Shown: piece after piece, positions 43,970-57,339 of the stretch
Layout: every line of letters starts with the position of its first letter
How positions within the stretch are numbered: position 1 is the stretch's first letter
Assembly: GCA_026874595.1 (NCBI GenBank)
Contig: CM049314.1
Location: forward strand, 70,632,300 to 70,696,299
DNA: 64,000 nucleotides
Reading direction: 5' to 3'
Origin: Sipunculus nudus
Lineage: Eukaryota; Annelida; Sipuncula; Golfingiida; Sipunculidae
Notes under the pieces: generated by a model
Databases searched by the model: none
What the model was told of the DNA's origin: nothing
Seen by the model: the letters and a program-made list of their open reading frames with translations, nothing else
Position numbers and translations under genes: made by a program

Positions 43970-45884
43970 AGGCCATAATAATGTCCTCTGCACATATACA
44001 TATTAATTATTCTTGGATATGTATTACATTTTAAACTAATAATACGCCTAACCGCTGGGAATTGTCTGATCAGAGTAAACCCAGTGCCCTTCCTGGTCTG
44101 TCCAACAGTTTATTGGTTGCCATGGTATCGGGCGGCGCGTGTCACCAAGGACAACAAAGATATCTCTGGTCATAAATTAAACGGCTATCCACTGTGACTG
44201 TGGCTCATTAACACGGTCACAGTCCAATTTTTAGTGCCTCTGTTGACTTGCCTACTCTGTTTAGGCAATTAAAAACATTAAAAGTGGTAATATTTCAATA
44301 CCTCCCCCAAGTATTTTATTGGATCTTGGTTGGAATATTTGCTTTTATATAAGGATAAACTATGTAGTTTCTTATACCTACTAGTATGGTAAGATTAGGT
44401 ATACAGCGAGGTGAAAGTACATGCAAGTAATCAACGAAGATAAGTAACACTAATGAAGTAAATATATGGTCTGATTAGATGAAAGGATCTATCGTAACCA
44501 GGTTTAAACCACAGAGAGTGGAAAGAACTTACTTACATGGGCCCCGCTGTCTGCTTATAAGGTCTGCTTCAATATTGTAATCCTATTATAACTCACCGAC
44601 TTGCGCGTGGTCCCTAAAAAAGTGTTACTTAAGCGTCTTCTTGTTTGATACGAGTCCAATCACCGCCTAACACTATTAACAAATAGAATCCCCACCTTGA
44701 GACTTTCCTCCTGGTATCAACCGGTCGTATTTCCGACTGATTTATTTCTCTTCGCATTTCAAAACCGTTCATGTGCGGCAACCGTCTTTCGTATGGACTA
44801 AATTCCTGATGTCGTAAGTCGCATACCAGAATCAAAGGTAAACGCTTAATTTTGCATGAATAAGCAGGCGTACAAAACGCATTTAAATTACCCAATGACT
44901 TAAATTCAAAAATAAAAATTTGACCTTACTCTTAATTAGGAAATTGCATGTGTGTATGTGTCACAATAATTTTTCAAAGGCCTTTCTGGCAACAGCCATG
45001 ATTTTTTAGTTCCTACGAGGAATGGGAGCTTTTACTACCAATTTATCGAATTAACAACATCGTGAAATTTTTTTAAGGCCATTATCTTAAGAACCGCTCA
45101 TACAATGGCCGTGAATTTCCATAAATGAGGACCCGTCATATTATTATATTGCCGGAGAGCAACCACCTCGGAGGTAATCTCAAGTACCCAAGAAGCAATT
45201 GTCATGAACTTTTACTGCAGATTCATTCAACGAAAGTATGCATACAATAAAATTTCGGAAGCGTAATAAATCCAATTTTCCCCGAATACAGCAATCTTAG
45301 AATTGGTACATACAGGGACTTATTTGAGGATCTTAAAGGTACCAATGTCTAGTTTATAAAAAAAAGATTTTTCCTTTGATCGCCACAATATGTACGTATG
45401 TTAACTTAAGTCAATTGCTGGTTCAATATAATAAAATGATAGCCAACGACATTTGAATTTTTCTTTCTAATTATAAATCATATACTATTAGGCGATAAGA
45501 GTTGAGAACTCTCGTAGAGTAACTAAAATCACAGCAAATATATCCGTCAGTTTATTACATTAATATTGTCTCACAACACCTGTTAAGATTCTACCAAATC
45601 TTCAGCGCACGCCAGGTCATATATCAAGTATCACTTCAGATTTGGTATACTTCGTGAGCCCTTATCTGAAAGTAGTTAAATCAAGTGTACGTGTTACTGG
45701 TGCCACCTTGTGCTATTATTATTGAATTAAAGGTCATGGGGAGTTCGGATTTTTTATTGTGTGATGTAAGATTTTATGTGACTGTGTCATACAATGGTGA
45801 TATATTAAATGCACCCATTCTCATACCAGCTATGTGATATATGTATAAAATATTAATGTTATGTTTTCTCCTTAGTCTGTCATG
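43970..45884. other. Intergenic, no gene
   Basis: Short open frames (for example 44629-44895, minus) show no domain. No RNA gene is seen. Confidence 0.4.
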
Positions 45885-46220
45885 GTACCTACCAATATTT
45901 CATTCTAAAGCCTTTGCTTACTCCTGTACACAATTAGAAATAAGCTGGCACCGGGTGCGATCAGCGGAACAAACAATGGAAATGGTAGCGCAATTTATAT
46001 AAACAAAGCGCAACTTCACAAAATCAAGTTTCCGCGAGATCAGACCTGGTCAAGCAGCGTATAAAATGTATAACAACGGATAAAAGGGTGAATCGGAAAT
46101 AATAAGTCTGCCTGCTGAGTTTTTCATTGTGGAGAACTTTTCCTTTCAGCTAAAATGAACTAAAAGCGTGATATAGTACACATATAATTACAAATGCTTG
46201 TGTAACTATCTGGGTGCTTT
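45885..46220 (+). repeat. Dispersed repeat, copy 1
   Basis: Homologous to 62103-62510: CTCCTGTACACA..TTAGAAATAA, the GGGTGCGATCAGCGGA motif, CACAAAATCAAGTTT and ATGAACTAAAAGCGT-ATA-TACA occur in the same order. A fragment of the same motif ends the insertion at 37863-38100. No coding. Confidence 0.7.
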
Positions 46221-46751
46221 GTGAGCGTGAAAATCAATATGCCCCCTTGAGGGGCATATGTTTATATTCCATGGGATACATATTATTATTCATTTTATAA
46301 TACTATATGCAGAGGGTTATAACCGAACAGTTGTAACATGTAGATATGACTGGGGGTTGTGGATTAGACAGATTTTAGCAACGATAACAAAATTGTATGA
46401 GATTATGTTGTCGCCTGTGTTTGTAAGCTCCTCGTGTAAAGGCTCAGTCACAATTATATACGTTTTATGTTGTCGTACAACAGGTCACCGACAAAAGAGA
46501 CAAACGCAGATTATATATGTAGATTTGAGTGTTTCGTAGTACACAGTGTTCACATCTAAAACACATCCGAATTTTCTTGGGAAATGGCCAAGGCTATCGA
46601 ATGGTGGAAAATTCGCACGACTTAAAATTGTTGGTTAATATAGGATATTCAAAGGGCTATTGTAAGAAATTCGTATTTATGATTCTGAGGAATTCTGATA
46701 ACACAAAAATCAATGAAATATCACAGTTTACCATAATAAAGTCGGAGACCG
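46221..46751. other. Intergenic; short hairpin at 46237-46259
   Basis: ATATGCCCC-CTTGA-GGGGCATAT is a 9-bp perfect stem. Nothing else is recognised. Confidence 0.5.
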
Positions 46752-47020
46752 GCTTCCGTGGCTCAGGGGTTGTGCACAGGATTCAAAGCCGGGAGGTCGC
46801 GAGGTCGAATCTATGCCGAGGTGGTCAGATTTTAACGGTCGACCCCCACCGAAGATGAACGCTCTGACGACTTGTTGGGAAGGTAGTGCCCCGCAGGCGT
46901 GTATCACTTACAAACGAGTGCGTCTTTGTATGTTACTCGGTGTTATAACAAAGCAATGAAAATGATTACACGCCAATGTCCTGAAGGTGCGGTAGACACC
47001 GGGCCTGATTGAAAACGAAA
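46752..47020 (+). mobile_element. tRNA-derived SINE, copy 1
   Basis: The head GGCTTCCGTGGCTCAGGGGT (A-box-like TGGCTCAGGGG) and GAGGTCGAATC (B-box) span about 50 bp, as in a tRNA. A body follows with GAACGCTCTG, GACTTGTTGGGAAGG, TTACAAACGAGT and GTAGACACCGGGCCTG. The same body segments occur at 61010-61270. Confidence 0.75.
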
Positions 47021-48710
47021 TGGACCTGCAGATGTACATACTTATATAAAGGATTAGATAAGAGAGCATTAAAAAATGGAGGCGGCTACCTCCACCAAAA
47101 AATGTAAAAAAATATATATATACATAAATAATAAAGACGGAGGACATCAGGGGCATCGCTTGACCATTTTGTGAAATAAATATGCGAAGCTGAACAAATT
47201 TGAAATATGTTAAAACTCTACGACAAAGGTCTACGACAGCATTTGGCGTGACAAAAAGCCCTCTCGACATGCCCACAATAGGTATTTTCCCTACTTCCTG
47301 TCGTGGACCTGTTGTATACCTTTTTGTATGAAGCAGATGACAGAGATTTTATTCTGCGTCTGTATTTCCTTGACATTTTGGAAAAATTATATCTCTCTCT
47401 CATATTCCTTATTCCGGCTGTTATAATAACGCGACGTTTTAGATTTTGATCCTGCAGCGATGTCTAGTGGACCAATTTTGGAGCTGAACTATTGGAAAAA
47501 ATGTTTTTCAGCTGCAATACATATACCCGTAAATTAAATAGAAAGGTGACTGAGGTTGACCTATTGTATAGTACTTTAGTTTTAATTAGGGATATATTGA
47601 TCAATCCGTTTGTCAACACCATATGTTTGCTGAGAAAATATGTAGAGACAATCCAAAGAAGTCTCGCTCAAAAACTCAAAAAAAAATCATCTTCCGTAGG
47701 ACAATTGGATAATTGACATTTTTCTTCACTTTCATAAAATATCAGGAAATATAATATTTCTATCATGTGTAAATGATTTTGCTCAATTTTCAACATTATA
47801 CTTGTCAAAATTTAAATTAATTTAAACATTTATGACAAATTACGACATTTAATGACAATCCAGTCAGGCAATTGACACATGCGTTATCCTAAATTTTCGT
47901 AATACGATATTGCATAAATCAGAGATTGATCCACACGATTGAAAAAAATGACCTTGCAATTTAAATACATGTTTTCTTCCCTAAAATGTGAAACAAGGCA
48001 TATGTTCAAGACATGTCGAAATTATGCGTAATTTGGCTGTGTGTCGGAGTAAGATTTTCTGACAATATCAGAGCCAAGATGTCAGGGAAGAATAAAAGCA
48101 ACAAGAATTGCTAAATTTGACCCATTCCCGAAGGTGTACTCCACACTTGCGATAACCCAAAATCTCTGTAACAGTGTTCTTGGCGCAATCGTCCCATCGC
48201 ATAACATTGAACCACTTGGGGAAAACGCTGATCTGATCTCAAAGCGATATCGGTATCATAAACCGCTACCAGAGGTCGCTACTGTAGCGTAGGCATGTAT
48301 GTCAGCGTTGGATTTCGGTTGGGTCTCTATGACAACCGATAACAGGAAGTCACGTGATAATTTATGGATCACACTTGGGCGTAGACACGGAAGTTAAATG
48401 GCTGCAAACGAACTCCTCTCGCCACTACACGTTACATCTGATAAATTTAAAGTTCCAAGAATATTAGGCGTTATCACTCCAATAGCTTATAACACCGTGA
48501 TTATATTCCAGGTTTGATACTCGAGTTCCTGTTGTATTATATTACAGTATATTGAGCTGTTTCATTCTTCATCAGTGGTCCCCATTTCATGAGGGATAAA
48601 TATTTTTGTCTTTTTTCTACTTTGCATGAAATGGCGCTTATATATATATATATATTATACCATAGAGCACTTTGCCTTCAATGCATTGCCAACAGCCTAG
48701 AAAGAACATT

Positions 48711-48711
<1 letters not shown>
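47021..48711. other. Intergenic, no gene
   Basis: No exon, RNA gene or named repeat. Confidence 0.4.

Positions 48712-48783
<72 letters not shown>
48712..48783. repeat. (AT)n microsatellite
   Basis: A pure AT run of about 71 bp; a shorter one lies at 48640-48655. Confidence 0.97.
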
Positions 48784-48787
<4 letters not shown>

Positions 48788-51279
48788 TTATGTATTTATA
48801 ATATAATATAGTATAATATAATAGTGCTGCTACTACATACCACACTTTCAGTAAAGATTTTAAAAAATGTTGAATTTTCTGTTTATTATATAATGACCAG
48901 GTATTTGGAACGAATTGGTTTTGTTAGGAAAGGGTTGGTAAGGAAACATTTATTACATCATTTATTACATTTGTATCTGATCTAGATTGGTGGTAAATCT
49001 ATAAAAACAAATATGTGGCGTTAGCGGAGGTAGGCCTATATATTCTGGATATTGTAGAAGCTCATGTGTAGCCATGTGTTTGATTTGAATATTTTTATTG
49101 TTGTAATGCTTAATCCTATAAGTTTAAAACACAAAAGGTAAATTAGAAATATGCATTCTCAGGAATGCAGGCCTCCGCCATGTTGGCGGTCCTTAATACG
49201 GGGTACTCCTGTCTTTTCATTCACGTATTGACCTTATCTTCCCTGTTTCATTGGTGCATACGCTACACAACTAGTGTTTGCATTCAGTTATTTAGGCCAA
49301 ATTCCCATGTTCAATCAAGCATCAGTGATTGCACATTTGTGAATATTCCTAAACGTCTTTACTGATCCGGATCATATGCCGTACACACATAAAAAACTAA
49401 TTGAGTTTTCATTTGTTAATTCCCGACATGCCCAAAAAAATCATTAATTACGTAAATAAATAATGAAAATCATGAGTTATGTTGTGAACAATCACATAAA
49501 CGCACAAACGCACACACATGAATATGGCGGAGGTAAAACATGTGCAACAGGGTTACTCATTGTATTATTATCATTATCATAATCATTATCATTTTTTTGT
49601 TGCCAGCAACTAGTATCCATTCATTCCACTGTGTGTTTAGGCCTTAATTACGGCCCCAACAGATCGGGAACTGGCATGTCTGTTGCCATGAGCCCAGTGT
49701 GAACTATTTTACGTCACCATACCACAAGGAAGGTTTCTATCTTTTTTTCACTACTACAAACATAAAATAACACGCACTCTTTTTCTAACACAGATGGCAC
49801 ACCCACATTTTATAGCAATATGTCGTGACAAGTCGTGTAATAATTCGTGACACAAAATGTCTGTTCTGGTGTTAGGCTTGGTTTTACCGTGTTGGTAACT
49901 AACTGGGAAGTGGTTCGAAGGTCGGTCGTTAGGTACAATACAAATAATTAACAACAGGCGTGAAAGGCCAGTCAGCGCTGTGTAAAGAAAAAAAAACGAT
50001 GGTTTTATAATACCTACTCAACATTGGCTATCTCGGTCCGCTTTTTCTTTGCAATGTTGGGAAAAACATGGGGAGGAACGCCTATTTGACTGAACCTGAG
50101 AACGGTTCCCTGATATTAGCTGAAAATTACTGTTTTGTTGTTTTTAATGATTTTTTTTTATAAATAGTTCTTTTATTGAAATTCTTTTTAAATAGGGAAC
50201 GATTTTAAACTTAGCAGTTGAGGGATTCAAGCACTCACTCCGTTAATTTGTATTGTTTTTTTAATTTTCTTCAGCAAATTCTACAGTTGTGCATTTTATA
50301 AAAAATAACTTAGGATATGAATGGTCTTAGTTGCCTTGCCAAACAGCCATATTAATCTTTTTTATTGCACTGTTATAAAATAAAGCCTGGTCGGTAAAAC
50401 AGTATATTGTTACGGACAGACCACCCAGGTTAACGCATCCGGTCATTGCATCCGTCTAAACAATAACGGACACTATTATTGCAGTTGGACATGACATATA
50501 CCTCCAGCAACGATTATCAGCTGCGTTCAACGGATCCCCTGATCGCGGATATTGAACACTGCTCGATTTTTGCGAAGAACGCATCCGGTAAACTAGCATG
50601 GTTCCCAGCCTGCCTCGCTCACGGAAGCATGGCACCAACCATTACGCCATCGTCACACAATACACCGCGCGAAACAACATATAAAATGATTGGCTGCTCT
50701 TGTTTGTGGCGCCAAGACGGTCTTCAAGGCTGAAATACTCACATCTCGATGCCAAATGAAACATGCTCACATTCGCGGCATATCATACTCGTTTGGCACA
50801 GTGATTGTTCATATATCAAGGCAGTAAAGTGCCAAGTCTTGATTATATGCCGCAGTCAGAACTACCAAAACTTAAACGTCAAACATGTCCTGACGTTGTT
50901 TTTACTAGTATAGAAACCGCATTCACTGTGCTTATTTTTGTTTAAATCCATTCAGAAAGTCACATTATAACATATTTTAAGACACTGCATGAAAAAATAA
51001 ACATTTTTCGTAAACTTAACACCAACTGACCAGTGTAAATCACGATGTTTCGAAGCGAGTAAACCAAAACGTGTAAATATCCTGACACGTGGCTCTGTTG
51101 TTGTTTACGTGAGCGTAGCGCAAGGCAGGCTTGGAACCATGCAAGGAAACAAACCCTATTATACGCAGCATCTTACCGGGACACATGAAAGTGCCCTTGA
51201 TGCAATAAAATGGTACCTTGGAAGACAATAAGTGGCAGGCACAGTCTTCACTGGATTTTTAGAGGGGGGGGGGGTCATT

Positions 51280-51280
<1 letters not shown>
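48784..51280. other. Intergenic, no gene
   Basis: Short open frames (for example 50479-50733) have no domain and conflict on opposite strands. No structure is recognised. Confidence 0.4.

Positions 51281-51337
<57 letters not shown>
51281..51337. repeat. (AT)n microsatellite
   Basis: A pure AT run of about 56 bp next to a poly-G tract (51262-51272). Confidence 0.97.
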
Positions 51338-51339
<2 letters not shown>

Positions 51340-51408
51340 TAAATACTTTCATTATGTATTTTTTTAGGTTTAAAGGCTTACATGTTAATCTGAATAGATA
51401 AATGGAGG

Positions 51409-52450
51409 TACCATTAGCTGTTTGACGCTTATCTATGTCACGTGTTGTCGCATGGTTGCCGTCGTTCATGGCATGTGATAAACGGGTGCGATAAACGCAT
51501 TGCAATTAACGCTGGTTTGTGTCACAAGCTTTAGATGAACTATACGGAACCACACTTTAATTGGTCTGGTGCACGTTTTTCCCTTGTGCCAGCCCTGGTG
51601 GTGAAAACACGGAGAATCTTGCGACACAACGCAGCGGTTAAAGTGAAGAAGACTAGGTAAGCTACGAATACTACGACTGTGGCTTCTTTTCTGCACATAG
51701 CAGAATCGGAGACACAAGAGTACCATTCTGTTGGTCAGGGATTGTGGGTATAGAATTCTTACGCAGACAAATCACTGAGGGGACTATATACCCTAGCGGC
51801 GTAGGTATAAATGCAGTGAAGAGGGTAATGTAGTCCGTTCAAATACGTTGAATAAGAATTTTTTCAAGGCAAAAAAAAAAAACACACAGGACTTCACATT
51901 GTAAGTAACATTATGCAAGCATGATGTGCTTACGAAATGTACACAGAAGGTATTTCCTTGAAATCTAATCGGCCATCCCCAAATCCCCAACTGTTAGGAG
52001 GATCGTTTTAAGTAGAAACGACCTATGGCGGAGGGGTGGTATGACACTAGTTATCATTTGCTGCAATATGGATTGTCTTTCCAAAAAAAAAAATACTAAG
52101 CAAACACGTCCAATTATATGCAATATTAAAAAAAATTGTTTCCTTTAACTTAAGGGGCAATACCTAAAATAATCAAGTGCATGCATCTTTGCTGCGATTA
52201 TGAATTAATATTGGTGTTGTGTTAATTACAGAAAATTTCCTGGCCTTAAGACTGACTTTCGGCTACAGACGATCAATAGGTCATTGGTCACTCGTAAATG
52301 AAAGTGGACGGTAATTTTTTTATTACACCAAACATTACAAAATGACGTTTCACCTATACGTATATGCTCTGAATGATAAAACACCAACCTTCTTCTAAAC
52401 TTAAGAAAGTGCAACTTTCGACATGCGTTGCTGTTTAATAATTCGGTCAG
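51409..52450. repeat. Near-identical long duplication, copy 1
   Basis: Matches 62959-64000 at a constant offset of 11550 bp. I found only one mismatch (near 51426) in the lines I compared, including identical homopolymer lengths. The match runs to the window end, so the true length is unknown. It contains no convincing gene; the 86-codon and 65-codon frames occur in both copies but have no domain. Confidence 0.95.
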
Positions 52451-55400
52451 ATGGTCAAAATACCATGCTGATCTAAAAGAATATATTTTCCCCATTGAAA
52501 CGGAGATACATCAGTTGTATTTGAAAATAATAAGAGCTTAATGAGACATTTGATGATTGCAGATTTAGACAGAAGAAAAAAATAAAAGGAAAAGAGAGGA
52601 GAAAAAAATCCGAAAAACCTTGACGCCGTTCTTTGATTAAATCTTTAAAAATGCTTTTCATCCTATTTATAGTTGTCTGTTCCGTCCACTCATGTCCACC
52701 TGTTTTTCTATATATGATCATTTCAATGGTAATATTTCAAAGAGGAAAAGGTAATGTAGGGTAGCAACTAAGAGGGTAAATAAATACCTACCTGACACCC
52801 TTTTACAGAAACAGAATTATTTAAAATATGAGAAAACAGTGTACATTTCACAACATATCAACATCACTTATGGCATTCAGATTCATTGGTCACATAAAAA
52901 CATCCTATATTGGCTAATGATTTATAAAAGAAAATTATCCAAAAAGAAACCAGGTGGACCCAATTGGTTGAATCCAGTATAAAACTTTTCATAAACACTC
53001 CTTAGAAAATGACTAGGTCTTTGAAAAGTCCAGTGACAGAAAGAATAAAAGTAGGAAAGAAAAAAGGCTCAGTTTATTACACGGACCAAAATCAAACTTT
53101 GTCTTTTCAAACATTATATTTAAACTAGCAATCTGCATTCTAGCAAATGCTAGCTTCAGTCATTCGCTTATTCGTCCAATATTCAAAGGTTCATTCGTGC
53201 ATAAATTACTCAACGTTTGTGGATATTTGTTGATAACATTCCTGAATCTCGACCATGTTCCGGATCGACACCAAAAACAATTCTGCATTTTCCTTTTCCG
53301 GAAACGCCATGATTGCATGAGTAATGTTGTAATATGTTATAACAAACAAATACACACACGAATGGGAATGAGCGCATACATTAGTTGCGGAGGCAATTAG
53401 ATAGTACATGCACTTAGTAATGAAAAAAAAAATGTTTCAGATATTTTGAGTTACGTTGCTTACAGTCTGAAACCTGCAGCTGACGCCTTTGACGCACGAA
53501 TACATATCAAGTTTTGAACAGATAACAGACTTGTAAACAATGTTAAACATCGAGCCATGTTTCGAGAAGACTTGAACAGGTTAAAACATGGGCAAGTACT
53601 TGTATTTAGGAATGTTTCTGTCTAGCTTTTATCTTTTAAATGATTGTGGAGTAGTTTGCATCTCGGGATATGGAGTTATTTGCAAAAAGATTTATTACAT
53701 GACTGATTAGACACAAAAGCTTGCTATAACCATTCTCTCATAACATCTAGTACTTTTATTATGTTAATCACCAACTTCTGTTTACCCCAGATATTCATCA
53801 TGTGATATACTGTGGTTGTCTTCTTATTTGCGGTGGTTTCAAATTCGCGATATTCGCAGTCGCTCCCTGACCGCAAAATTGAAACCACGCAGTTTTGAAT
53901 TCATATATACAAGACCATGATCATTAATTTCAGAAGCTGCAGATAGTTTGCGACATTTGAGATTTTTCTTCAGCTACGTAGTGATGTTCATCGAGCCTGG
54001 TGCATATACGTTAAATGATTCAGGGAGAATGACAGGGCCCATTTAAAATAATATTGGTTGGCTTAGATGCAAAAACCGTGACCCTTTGCAGGTGCGTGCT
54101 AACGCCGGCAGACGCGCCCGGCAGTTTTTCCTGTCCCCCGGCACATGACTGGAAAGTGTTAGTGCCCGCTGGGCAGTAATATTTAAAAATTACGTGTATG
54201 TGTGCCAAGTTAGATGACATACAGTGCCGCTTAAAATGAATATTGAGAAGAAGTACTCTTTCACATTGTACCGTATTTACTCATGTTAATAAATAAAATA
54301 TGCAATCAAAGTAGTGAACGTAGCCGCTAGGGTCGCGCCACCTTGTAACTGTATAAAGGACTAATTCTGTGAAATCGTGACTCGCCAAAGGATATATGAT
54401 TGGCTAGTGATGACGTGAATTTTAATATATTTGAAAGGTCACAGTTCATTTTGGGGCCAAAGTGCCGTAAAACAGTGGAATATTATGTTTTGCTTCAGAT
54501 TCTAACTGTAAGAAACTGAATACGGTTCCTTCATCCACCTATAGGGAAGTAATTAGCAACATAAACGGCACTCAAATTAATCGGGGCACATCGCTGCCTT
54601 TGATACTGAAACAAGGGGGCTCCCTACAGGCGTCCCTTGTTGGTTGAGCAGGTGATTACGACTCGACTTTTAATTAACAGGAGTAAGATACCCTTATCAA
54701 GACAGTTTCCCTAAACAAACTTGATATACGGCTTTGTAGTTACAGGTTTGTTTCTCGACATACCTTAATAACGTGTGAGTTGTTTTTAATGAGCCTCGGC
54801 TCTGAACTTATTACAGCCAGCGGGGTCAATGCTTTCCGCAGGCGTCGGCTCAGCCGTCTGTGAATGTTCGAACATGCGATATCCGGACAGAGATATTGTA
54901 GACCTAGATAATAGTGAAATCACCGGTTAATGAAATAAATTTTGATAATAAAATATACTACTAGACCAATGATAGAGCGCGAAAAAGGAACCCCGTGAAA
55001 CTTTTAAAAATATAGAAACCGCGAAAATTAAGCCCCGCCGATGTAAAGGCAACCACAGTATATAATTCCCTTTTACACTTTGCTTTACAGTTATTTTGGT
55101 CAATACTATATTAACAATACAGTACATGAGCGTTTTACATTATAGCTAGCTTAGTTTTTATAGCTGGGGCAAAAAAAACATGAGTAGTTGGTATATACAA
55201 TGCTCTTAGAACATCAATATTTCGTTTAAAAATAAAGGAAGATTGCATGATAGATTGTTATCCAAAATGTCTGAATACAAATCGTTTTTTAGAAAACACG
55301 CTCTTGACCCCTTCTGTGCTATTCGCACGCCCCCCCCCCCCCCACACACACACACACATACACACACAAGCGCCAAGGATCACTTCTGTGTCTGCTAAAA

Positions 55401-56422
55401 GGGTTATGACGGCCGAAGAAACAACTGTGAAAATAATTAAACCATTAAACAGTTGTATCAGCCAAGTGCAATGTTAGCCGTGAAAACACGACTCAGAAGG
55501 CGTCCCAACTGGACCGATAAGGACTACATTGAGTGGTTGACGCCATCCATGTCGAAAACTGCGCTGCAGTGACCATGTATACGATATCGCTGTGCACACC
55601 AGGTGTTCTAAACATTAGGTAATGTATGAGAAAATAACACAAAATTTAACATGAAATCCTTTATTTCGAAGCCTTTGGTGAACACCAAATTCCCTCGCAC
55701 GACCTTACTTTCACTCACATTATTCTTCGAAAAACATGCTTATTTCAGGGTAAAATCAATTTCGTACATTGCGGGTGTTTTAAAAAGCGGAAAACCACTT
55801 AACACCTTATACTTCTAACAAAATGTTTCCCCATCGCGATTTTGAGTGCAGTTTTTGACATGGCATATCATGCCACCCTGATATCTTGATTCACTCTTAT
55901 ATGTCGGAGGTAAAAAAAAGCAAATATGTGGTCTGTTGAGTTTTATACGTGACATTTATGAATTATAATGAAGATTTCCTGTGGCCGATTACAATGGCCT
56001 TTCCTATCTGCTGTTTGGTTTTAAATCCTTTAAGTTTGAAATTTAAGATCAGCAGAATAAAATTTTATCAATATTTGCTTCGCATTTTTTTAACTGCGAT
56101 AATATGACTTTGTTTGGACAACAAGCGGTTGAGCATTATCAGACCATTCGACCACCAGTGTCGTTTATCACTGTTCACACGATAAGTCTTATACACAGCA
56201 ACTCCTGAGAGTATTAAAAAACTTTTTTACTTACTACAAAAAATAAATACATTCAAAATTTCACAACTCCTTGGCCTTGTTAAAATACTAGGCATATCAC
56301 AGGCGAAGTAAAGAACGATCATTTGCATATTTAATACACAGGTGACAAAAATCGGCCCTTTATCAATGACTTCAACACTTTATAGTTATCTATTAGTATT
56401 TAGAATTTTTAAGTCCGTTTCT

Positions 56423-56428
<6 letters not shown>
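52451..56428. other. Intergenic, no gene
   Basis: AT-rich. Contains a (C)n(CA)n run at 55329-55370. Inverted fragments near 53835-53890 (GCGGTGGTTTCAAATT / AATTGAAACCACGC) suggest a small MITE remnant. No exon is recognised. Confidence 0.45.

Positions 56429-56470
<42 letters not shown>
56429..56470. repeat. (AT)n microsatellite
   Basis: A pure AT run of about 41 bp. Confidence 0.95.
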
Positions 56471-56474
<4 letters not shown>

Positions 56475-56904
56475 ACTTCGAATGTCACCTCAACATCGAG
56501 ATACATAATATATAGTTTCAGCAATTTGTACAATATCACACCATAAATAGTGTCCACGAGTATAAACGTCAGCAATGGTGATAACAGTAAATTCTCGATT
56601 ATAAGTCGAGAGAACAGGTGGCACGTTCGGAAAATCGGTAATGGCATGAACAAATCCGCCAGAACTTCAATATGAGAGGATGTTGATAAGGAAAGGCTAA
56701 TATATATTAAAAAATTTCGAACTTCCTTCTTGATGACAAAAATCCCTTAATTCCAACTGTATAAATCCAAAATCTTTGCTAAAACATAAAACCGCAGTAA
56801 ATCTTAACGATAATATCATTCTCTCTCTCTCGTATTCCATTTAAGAAATTTAAAACTACTTCTTTCATGGACACTCACACACAAACACCATCACACACAA
56901 ATAT

Positions 56905-57038
56905 ACATATATATTATATATGTATATATATATATATATATATATTTATTTCTAACCACATTCACCTGATGATCGGGTCGCATCCCGTGAAACAGTCTGT
57001 TGTGAATTAACAGTGTTGTTTTTCTTCAGAGTTATATA

Positions 57039-57099
<61 letters not shown>
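56905..57099. repeat. Compound (AT)n and (AG)n microsatellites
   Basis: AT runs at about 56905-56945 and 57028-57072, the second followed directly by (AG)n at 57073-57099. Confidence 0.9.
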
Positions 57100-57104
<5 letters not shown>

Positions 57105-57339
57105 CCTCCATCTTAGTAAGTTTCTTTGGCATTTAAATAAAAGAGGAATATGAAATTATATATATGGAATACAGCACGTGGGAGCATCAGTATTGTATGA
57201 TGATAAAAAATGTATATAAAAAAACTTGAAAATAGGTATATAAGCTTTGGTATTATTATGGACATATTTTTTTTGTAAAATGAGTAATGAAAAAAAAACT
57301 GAGTACACCACCAAACACACAATATACATCATATAGCTG

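Noticed and set aside
44629-44895. 88-codon minus-strand frame
   Set aside because: No recognisable motif and no plausible neighbouring exon.
51466-51726. 86-codon minus-strand frame repeated at 63016-63276
   Set aside because: It is repeated only because the DNA is duplicated. No domain, signal peptide or splice context.
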